NCBI RefSeq assembly: GCF_003665435.1
Contig: NZ_CP023407.1
Location: forward strand, 992,001-1,056,000
Direction: 5' to 3'
Source of the DNA: Streptomyces fungicidicus
Lineage (GTDB): Bacteria > Actinomycetota > Actinomycetes > Streptomycetales > Streptomycetaceae
DNA length: 64,000 nucleotides
Position 1 is the first letter of the stretch. Every line of letters begins with the position of its first letter. The notes below the pieces were generated by a model. It searched no databases, was not told the origin of the DNA, and saw only the letters and a program-made list of their open reading frames with translations. Position numbers and translations under genes: made by a program. This document shows positions 58,903-64,000 of this stretch, piece by piece.

Positions 58903-59799
58903 TCAGGTGCCGGGCGCCCGGTCGGGGTGCCGTACCGGGCAGCCCCGCAGTCCCGGTACGGGGCTGGTGCCCAGGTCCGCCAGCCGGTAGCCGTCCGGGT
59001 AGCTCCTGATCTCCCGGTTCTGCCGGGCGAAGTGCGGGGTGTCCCGCGGCGGCAGCAGCCTTACCGCCCGGCCCCGCAGCCGTACCGCGCGGCGCACCCA
59101 CGCGCGGGTGGCCGCACTCGGCGGGGTGTAGCGGAACGCGCGCAGCAGGGGTTCGTCGAGCAGCGCGAGCGTGGCGGTGCGCAGCACGGGGGCGAGGGGG
59201 CGCGGATACCAGGAGGCCATGAGGTCGAGCGTGGCGTCGGAGACCCGTCGCGCGCCCTCGTCCCAGGCGAAGTGGGCCTCCTCATAGGCGTCCAGGCAGC
59301 TTTCGAACTCCTCGTAGGTCCCGGGGATGTCCTTGATGCCCATGTGCTGTCCGAGGGTGCGGTAGTGGACGGCGCCGGCGACGGTCTCGTGCCGCGACAG
59401 CCTGCGCCAGCCATAGGCGTCGATCCACCTCTTGGGCATCACCACGAACGTGCACAGGACGTACCGCATGTCGTCGTCGGGGATGTCGTAGGCGTGGTGC
59501 ATCCGGTTGACGCGGCGGATCGCGGTCCTGCCCAGGACGCTGCCGAATCCGTGCTCGACGACGGCGTCCAGGAGGAGCGAGGTGTCGTCGTAGCGCTTCT
59601 GGGACCGGTCGGTGAGCTCCGCCGTCGTGGCGAGCAGCCGGCCGATCCGGGGGACGGCGTAGGTGCGGTAGAGGGCCAGTTCCAGGGAGCGGGTGTAGTC
59701 CCAGGGGAACTCGTACGCGGCACTGAGCCGGTAGATCTCGGTGGCCTCCCGGTGGGGATCCATCCGCCGGATGCGTTCCAGCCGTTCGTAGCGTCGCAC
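58903..59799 (-). CDS. MpaB-type oxygenase (DUF2236 family)
   Basis: A 298-residue protein of the latex-clearing/MpaB oxygenase family (DUF2236). The hallmark RMHHAYDIPDDDMRYVLCTF carries the heme-contacting His region, followed by VVMPKRWIDAYGWRRLSRHE and GTYEEFESCLDAYEEAHFAW. Relatives cleave rubber or act on mycophenolic acid precursors using heme-bound oxygen, but most actinobacterial members have no assigned substrate. No signal peptide is seen. The GTG at 59799 is the first start after a stretch without coding character. Confidence 0.85.
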   Translation of the reverse strand: MRRYERLERIRRMDPHREATEIYRLSAAYEFPWDYTRSLELALYRTYAVPRIGRLLATTAELTDRSQKRYDDTSLLLDAVVEHGFGSVLGRTAIRRVNRMHHAYDIPDDDMRYVLCTFVVMPKRWIDAYGWRRLSRHETVAGAVHYRTLGQHMGIKDIPGTYEEFESCLDAYEEAHFAWDEGARRVSDATLDLMASWYPRPLAPVLRTATLALLDEPLLRAFRYTPPSAATRAWVRRAVRLRGRAVRLLPPRDTPHFARQNREIRSYPDGYRLADLGTSPVPGLRGCPVRHPDRAPGT

Positions 59800-59898
59800 C
59801 GCGCCGCCCCCTTATGCCGTCGGAGCTTCAACTCTACGTTGAGTGGCAGGAGATGAACGGTATGTGAGGGCAACCGTGCTGGGGGAAAGGTGGAGCTC

Positions 59899-60195
59899 AT
59901 GTGGGAAAGGGTCCGGGGGATCGGGAGCAGAGTGGCCGGCAGTCTGCGCGCGGGTGAGCGGACCCGGCGCGAGGAACGTCCGCACAACATCTTCGAGGCC
60001 GCCGCGGCGTACGTCTCGGCCTGCGCGGAGGACGATCAGGACCGGATCGACGAGGCGGCCGGCTGGGTGTCGCCGGAGGCGCTGTCGTTCGGGGTGAACG
60101 AGCTGGCGTGCCGGGCGGTCGTCGCGCTCGCGCGGGAGCGGCACGAGTCGCCGGGGACCGTCGCGCGGGCGCTGCTGGGGCTTCCGGCCGCCTGA
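59899..60195 (+). CDS. Small hypothetical protein (98 aa)
   Basis: A 98-residue helical protein: RVRGIGSRVAGSLRAGERTR, NIFEAAAAYVSACAEDDQDR, IDEAAGWVSPEALSFGVNEL and CRAVVALARERHESPGTVAR. Good third-position GC bias and a ribosome site (AGGTGG 5 nt before the ATG) support a real gene. A GTG at 59890 is an alternative start. I do not recognise the family. It is divergent from the MpaB-type gene and followed by an unrelated hypothetical gene. Confidence 0.65.
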   Translation: MWERVRGIGSRVAGSLRAGERTRREERPHNIFEAAAAYVSACAEDDQDRIDEAAGWVSPEALSFGVNELACRAVVALARERHESPGTVARALLGLPAA

Positions 60196-60332
60196 GCCGC
60201 TTCCGGCGCCTGGCCGATTCGCCCCGTCCGGGCGGAAACCTGCAGCTCCGGGCACGGCTGCGGGGGTCGTGACAAGCGGCTTCGGGTCGGCATAGGGTGC
60301 GCGCCGGTGGACGAACCGATCGGGAGGCTGGG

Positions 60333-61232
60333 ATGGCCGGGACGGACGAGGAAGCCGTCGCCGCCGCGGACGACGCGCTCTATGTGCTCACCGCGGCGCT
60401 GCTGACGCCGGCGAAGTTCCCGAGCGTGCTGGGCGACGACTACCCGGAGGCGTGCGCGTCGCTCGGCCTGCCGCCTCTCGCCGACGGGTACGGGCTGGTG
60501 CTCGGCCAGGACGGCGAGGGCGCCCGGTGGACGGTCGTCGTCGACGACGTCTCCCTGGTCGCCGTCGCGATCGCGTCCTGGGACTGCGGCATGGAACAGG
60601 ACCTGTCGCCGGACGAGCGCACGGTCGTCGCCGCGCTGCCGGGCTGGCCGCTCGCGGTGGCCGTCGCGGCGCCGAACGTGCCCGCGCCGCACGATCCCGC
60701 TCCCGACGCCGCGGACGGGCCCCCGCTGACGCCCCCGGACGCCGGGCTCTGGGGCCCCGCCCAGCGCCGGCTGGGGGCGGACGAGATCGCGCTGCAGTGG
60801 GCGGTCTGGCGGGAGCAGGTCGACGATGCGGCGTTCCCGGCGCCCGGCGGTCCGGCCCCGGCGGCGGACGGCGCCGGGGAGTCCGCCGGGGACGACGTGA
60901 AGGCCGGGGACGGAGACGCCCGGACGGGCGAGGAGGAGGACGCCCGCCGGGACGGGCAGCCGCGCCACGGCGGCATCCGCCGCGTGCTCGCGGAGGCGCG
61001 GGCGTACGTCGACTCGCCGCCGCCGCTCGGCCGGGTCCGCTCGTCCTTCGCACCGGGCGGCGCGCGCACCCTTCGCGCCGACGGGCCCGGCTGGTCGCTG
61101 GTGGCCCGGACGGACGACATCGCGTTCGTCCTGCTCGACGACGAACCCGGCGAAGTCCTCCCGGTCGGCCGGGGACCGGAGCTGCCGGGTCTTCTGGAGG
61201 CGCTCGACCAGATGGCGGTACGTCCGCTGTGA
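60333..61232 (+). CDS. Hypothetical protein (299 aa) with acidic central linker
   Basis: A 299-residue cytosolic protein without a recognised domain. Residues 1-110 look folded (DALYVLTAALLTPAKFPSVL, WTVVVDDVSLVAVAIASWDC, LPGWPLAVAVAAPNVPAPHD), a Pro/Ala-rich and then Asp/Glu-rich linker spans about 115-205, and the last 90 residues fold again (RRVLAEARAYVDSPPPLGRV, WSLVARTDDIAFVLLDDEPG). GGAGG 6 nt before the ATG and strong third-position bias support it. It is probably a conserved streptomycete protein, but I cannot name it. Confidence 0.75.
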   Translation: MAGTDEEAVAAADDALYVLTAALLTPAKFPSVLGDDYPEACASLGLPPLADGYGLVLGQDGEGARWTVVVDDVSLVAVAIASWDCGMEQDLSPDERTVVAALPGWPLAVAVAAPNVPAPHDPAPDAADGPPLTPPDAGLWGPAQRRLGADEIALQWAVWREQVDDAAFPAPGGPAPAADGAGESAGDDVKAGDGDARTGEEEDARRDGQPRHGGIRRVLAEARAYVDSPPPLGRVRSSFAPGGARTLRADGPGWSLVARTDDIAFVLLDDEPGEVLPVGRGPELPGLLEALDQMAVRPL

Positions 61233-61397
61233 GTCCGGGCGGCCTGGGGTAAGGGACGTGGGCGTGCGCTGACTTCCCACGGGCGGGCGTCGTCCAGGGG
61301 GCGCCGGCCCGTCGGTGACGGCGGGGGCGGGCCCTCACCGTGGGGCGGTTCCGCGCCGCACCCCTTTTTTCCGCCGCTCGTCCTCCCGGAGGCAGTC

Positions 61398-62783
61398 ATG
61401 CGCCCCTCCCGTGGCGTTCCGTTGCTCGTCGCCGCCCTCGCCGCCGCCGTTCTCACCGCTCCCTCCCCGGCCGGTGCGGCCGGGGACGGTCACTGCGCGC
61501 GCCAGGACCGGTTACGGGTGCCCGGCGCCGCCCGTCAGCGCGACGCCTGTCTGTCCGATCTCACCACCGCGGGGCTGGCCGGCACTCGGTACACCGACAT
61601 GGCCGACCAGACGGGACTGACCGCGGCGGCCACCAGGTCGCCCTCCGGGGTGCCCGGGGTGCAGATCGACGGCTACTTCCCGGACTCCTCCCATTTCAAC
61701 GACACCCACGGCTGGGGGCACGACGCGCAGTTCGTGATCCGGCTGCCCGACCGCTGGAACGGCGGGCTGGTCGTCACCGGCGCACCCGGCAACCGCAAGC
61801 AGTACGCGACCGACAAGGCGGTCTCCGATCACGTGCTGGCCCAGGGCTTCGCCTACGCGTCGACCGACAAGGGCAACAGCGGCCCCGACTTCCACCGTGA
61901 CGGCGAGCGGCCCGGTGACGCGGTCGCCGAGTGGAACGCGCGGACCACGCAGCTCACCCGGGCGGCCCGGCAGGCGGTGGCCCAGCGCTACGGGCACGCC
62001 CCGCGCCGCACGTACATGACCGGTGTCTCCAACGGCGGCTACCTCACCCGCTGGCAGCTGGAGAACCACCCGGAGCTTTACGACGGCGGGGTGGACTGGG
62101 AGGGCACCCTGTGGGCCGCCGGAGGGCGCCACCCGCTGCTCTCCCTGCCGGTGGCGGTGGCGTGGACGTCCGGCGCGGCCACCGACGAGGACATGTACGA
62201 GGCCGGCTTCGCCCGCGGGTCCGAGTTCCTCTGGCCGTACCACGCGAAGGCCTACTGGGGGGTCACCCAGAAGATCTACCGCGCCGAGTTCGACCCGGAC
62301 TACGACCCCGGCTGTCCCGGCGCCTCCGCCGGTTCGACGCTCGAGCAGGTCCTGGCGCCGTGTCCCTCCGACGCCGTCTACGACTACGCCTCCCGTCCCG
62401 CCTCCGTGCACCGCGCCGTGGAGCGCGTGGCGCTCACCGGGCGGATCGGCCGGCCGCTGATCACCCTGCACGGCGACCTGGACGCGCTGCTGCCCGCGTC
62501 CGTCGACTCCGACGTGTACGACCGCATGATCGAGTCGAGCGGACGCGATCGTCTGCACCGCTACTACACGGTGCGCAAGGGCACGCACGTCGACGGGCTG
62601 TACGACAGTCATCCGGACCGGCTGCGGCCGGTCCTCCCGTGTTACCGCTCGGCGTTCGACGCCCTGGTCGCCTGGGTGGAGCGCGGAGTCGCGCCGCCCG
62701 CGGACCGGACGGTCGGCGAGCCCGCGGACGGCGACGTGGTCGACTCCTGCGCGCTGGGCTCCGGGGCGGCGGTGAGGCCGTAG
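61398..62783 (+). CDS. Secreted alpha/beta-hydrolase (tannase/feruloyl esterase-like) with TTA codon
   Basis: A 461-residue secreted esterase. The signal peptide (LLVAALAAAVLTAPSPAGAA) ends near residue 29. The nucleophile elbow is TYMTGVSNGGYLTRWQLENH (G-x-S-x-G), preceded by GFAYASTDKGNSGPDFHRDG and followed by YDGGVDWEGTLW; a late LITLHGDLDALLPASVDSDV supplies the acid and KGTHVDGLYD the His. It resembles tannase/feruloyl esterases and oligo-hydroxybutyrate hydrolases. Codon 39 (61512-61514) is TTA, so translation should depend on the bldA tRNA and be delayed to development. GGAGG lies 6 nt before the ATG. Confidence 0.85.
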   Translation: MRPSRGVPLLVAALAAAVLTAPSPAGAAGDGHCARQDRLRVPGAARQRDACLSDLTTAGLAGTRYTDMADQTGLTAAATRSPSGVPGVQIDGYFPDSSHFNDTHGWGHDAQFVIRLPDRWNGGLVVTGAPGNRKQYATDKAVSDHVLAQGFAYASTDKGNSGPDFHRDGERPGDAVAEWNARTTQLTRAARQAVAQRYGHAPRRTYMTGVSNGGYLTRWQLENHPELYDGGVDWEGTLWAAGGRHPLLSLPVAVAWTSGAATDEDMYEAGFARGSEFLWPYHAKAYWGVTQKIYRAEFDPDYDPGCPGASAGSTLEQVLAPCPSDAVYDYASRPASVHRAVERVALTGRIGRPLITLHGDLDALLPASVDSDVYDRMIESSGRDRLHRYYTVRKGTHVDGLYDSHPDRLRPVLPCYRSAFDALVAWVERGVAPPADRTVGEPADGDVVDSCALGSGAAVRP

Positions 62784-62787
62784 CTCC

Positions 62788-62970
62788 TCAGCGGCCCAGC
62801 TCCTTGCGCGAGACCCGGCGCAGCCGGCGCCGCTGTGCGGGGTCCAGGGTGAGGTACGCGGCGGCCGGCACTCCCAGGACTATCAGGAGCGCGGCCCACC
62901 AGGGCAGCCAGATGAGCAGGATGAGCCCGGCCGCCACACCCCCCGCGGCGATCTTGGCGTTCTTCGACAT
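62788..62970 (-). CDS. Small membrane protein (60 aa)
   Basis: A 60-residue protein: MSKNAKIAAGG, then two closely spaced hydrophobic segments (VAAGLILLIWLPWWAALLIV and VLGVPAAAYLTL), and a basic tail LDPAQRRRLRRVSRKELGR facing the cytosol. AAGGAGG 8 nt before the ATG at 62970 makes the start clear. Its function is unknown; I recall near-identical small proteins in other streptomycetes. It converges with the esterase gene 4 bp away and is divergent from the helicase gene. Confidence 0.82.
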   Translation of the reverse strand: MSKNAKIAAGGVAAGLILLIWLPWWAALLIVLGVPAAAYLTLDPAQRRRLRRVSRKELGR

Positions 62971-63229
62971 GAGTGTCGCCTCCTTCGCGGCCATTGCCGC
63001 TCTCTGCCGTGAAAACGGGCCCGCGCCTCCGGCAGTTCCGGACCGCGCCCCTGAGACGTCCCTGAGGTGCGCCCCCTAAGGTCTCCGGGAGCCTGTCGTG
63101 AGCCTCCATGGCCTGGGGCTCGCGTGTTCCCATGGTGACCCGGCTCACGGCACAGGCATAGCCGGCCGACGCCGGCCGTGCTGTACCCTCGGCGACTCCG
63201 GCTTCACTAGTCAAGTTTGAGGACTTGTC

Positions 63230-64000
63230 ATCGCTGCGCAGTCGTCTCCCCCGGCACGCTCCTCCGATCCTTCCGAACTCGCCCACTCGGCGGTCGTCTT
63301 CGTACCCGGAGACCCCGCACGCGCCGGTCGCGTCGCGTTCTGGCGGCCGGACGGCTCGGCTCCCCCCGAAGTGGCCGGGGCGGCCGCCGAGGACCTGACC
63401 GTCGTCGTTCCCCGCGGCGGCGGGGTCGAGGCGGTGCGGGTGCCCGCCGCCCTGCTGCCCGTGCGTGCCGCGCTGCCGCTCCTCACGCGTGCGCGTGCCG
63501 GCGGCGCGGGACACCGGGCCGCCTCGTTCTGGGGCGCCGCCGCCGTGCACGCCCTCCACCTGGTGGCGCGCGGACTGCTGCTGCCGGGACTCTCCGCCGC
63601 CGACCACGACGCCTGGCGCGTCGGCCCGCTGGACGCGGCGGACGCCGAAGCGGTCCGCCGGCTGGCCGCCGCGATGCCTCCCGAGGCGCACGCGGTGCCG
63701 CTGGACGGCTCCGGGCCGCCGCGCCTGCCCGATCCCGAGCGGCTGCTGCGCGCGTTCCTCGACGCGGTCGCCGACACCCTCCCCCGCTCCCCCGCCGCCC
63801 AGCTGGTCACCGGCACGGCGGCCTTCGCGGCACCCGGGCCCCAGCGGCTGCCCGGTCTGCGGACCTGGGCGGCCGGCGTCGCCGCGGGCCACGACGCGGG
63901 CGTGCGGCTGTCGCTGCGCATCGAGGTGCACGGACTGGCCGACGCGGCGGACGACCCGGCAGGCAACCCGGCGGACGACCCGGACGTCTCGTTCCGGGCC
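63230..64000 (+). CDS. N-terminus of an Snf2-type DEAD/DEAH helicase (3' end cut off by window)
   Basis: From about 63221 one frame is open to the window end and reads SSDPSELAHSAVVFVPGDPA, RAGRVAFWRPDG, LLPVRAALPLLTRARAG, HRAASFWGAAAVHALHLVAR and AAMPPEAHAVPLDG. This matches the N-terminal region of large streptomycete Snf2-family helicases as I recall them; helicase motifs would lie beyond the window. No ATG, GTG or TTG occurs in frame before the conserved part. GAGGA (63219-63223) lies 6 nt before an ATC at 63230, so I place the start there provisionally. Confidence 0.6.
   Translation, partial: MAAQSSPPARSSDPSELAHSAVVFVPGDPARAGRVAFWRPDGSAPPEVAGAAAEDLTVVVPRGGGVEAVRVPAALLPVRAALPLLTRARAGGAGHRAASFWGAAAVHALHLVARGLLLPGLSAADHDAWRVGPLDAADAEAVRRLAAAMPPEAHAVPLDGSGPPRLPDPERLLRAFLDAVADTLPRSPAAQLVTGTAAFAAPGPQRLPGLRTWAAGVAAGHDAGVRLSLRIEVHGLADAADDPAGNPADDPDVSFRA

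Noticed and set aside
62642..63931. Open frame of 429 codons on the minus strand near the window end
   Set aside because: It overlaps the esterase, the small membrane protein and the helicase N-terminus, all better supported.
1..64000. tRNA or rRNA genes, CRISPR arrays, integrases or attachment sites
   Set aside because: No tRNA-like sequence, regularly spaced repeat array, recombinase or transposase gene was found on either strand by reading; a tRNA scan could still find something missed.

Overview
The window is a stretch of actinobacterial chromosome, almost certainly from a Streptomyces. The DNA is very GC-rich, third codon positions are nearly all G or C, GTG starts are common, and many proteins belong to families largely confined to streptomycetes (DUF6421, DUF5134, DUF5709, DUF5997, DUF6214 and DUF6397 types). 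I see no rRNA, tRNA, CRISPR array, transposase, phage module or replication origin. The content is that of a conserved chromosomal region with one short degraded or acquired patch, not a large mobile island.

Layout. 1-7.4 kb: a cut DUF6421-type gene, a glycerophosphodiester phosphodiesterase, a GNAT acetyltransferase, a VOC protein, a FUSC membrane protein translationally coupled to a MarR regulator, a DUF5134 membrane protein and an M56 peptidase. 7.4-16.5 kb: a 600-bp gene-free stretch, a PAP2 phosphatase, a TetR regulator with a clear operator, a secreted LVIVD protein divergent from a DUF305 lipoprotein, an adrenodoxin-reductase-like flavoprotein, an ArsR regulator divergent from an Old Yellow Enzyme with two matching operators, and a secreted PL3 pectate lyase with a LacI-type box in its promoter. 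16.5-26.6 kb: PaaX divergent from an AidB-like acyl-CoA dehydrogenase, a BNR-repeat protein, uracil-DNA glycosylase coupled to a BadF-type kinase, a CbiX-like protein, a second FUSC protein divergent from an Lrp regulator, and a HAD phosphatase. 26.7-33.5 kb: a Tat-exported GH127 arabinofuranosidase carrying a LamG insert, a DUF4142 protein, a LysR-like ligand domain without its helix-turn-helix divergent from a DUF5997 protein, and a MerR-beta-clamp fusion followed directly by a 158-bp MITE-like element.

33.6-46.9 kb: a KhtTU-type K+/H+ antiporter pair, a universal stress protein, an orphan anti-sigma-type ATPase, a large LuxR (LAL) regulator, then the odd patch: a frameshifted DHA2 drug exporter of atypical codon use and an alpha/beta-hydrolase remnant. 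A YjbQ protein, a flavin monooxygenase, a short MltG paralogue and an ABC exporter with a divergent MarR regulator follow. 47-64 kb: a heterodimeric ABC exporter with complementary dead and live ATP sites, DUF5709, a zinc-free ribosomal protein L31, a YdjM membrane hydrolase, a DUF3516 helicase, TesB, an orphan roadblock protein, small metabolic enzymes, a secreted esterase with a TTA codon and the start of an Snf2-type helicase cut by the window end.

Recurring themes are local regulator-target pairs sharing one divergent or coupled promoter (MarR-FUSC, Lrp-FUSC, ArsR-OYE, PaaX-AidB, MarR-ABC), secreted plant-polymer enzymes under carbohydrate-type promoters (pectate lyase, arabinofuranosidase, esterase), and several genes whose -10 box lies only 6-8 nt before the start codon, which suggests leaderless transcripts. 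The least explained items are the MerR-clamp fusion, the tailed LysR-like/DUF5997 pair, the asymmetric ABC pair and the MITE-like element.
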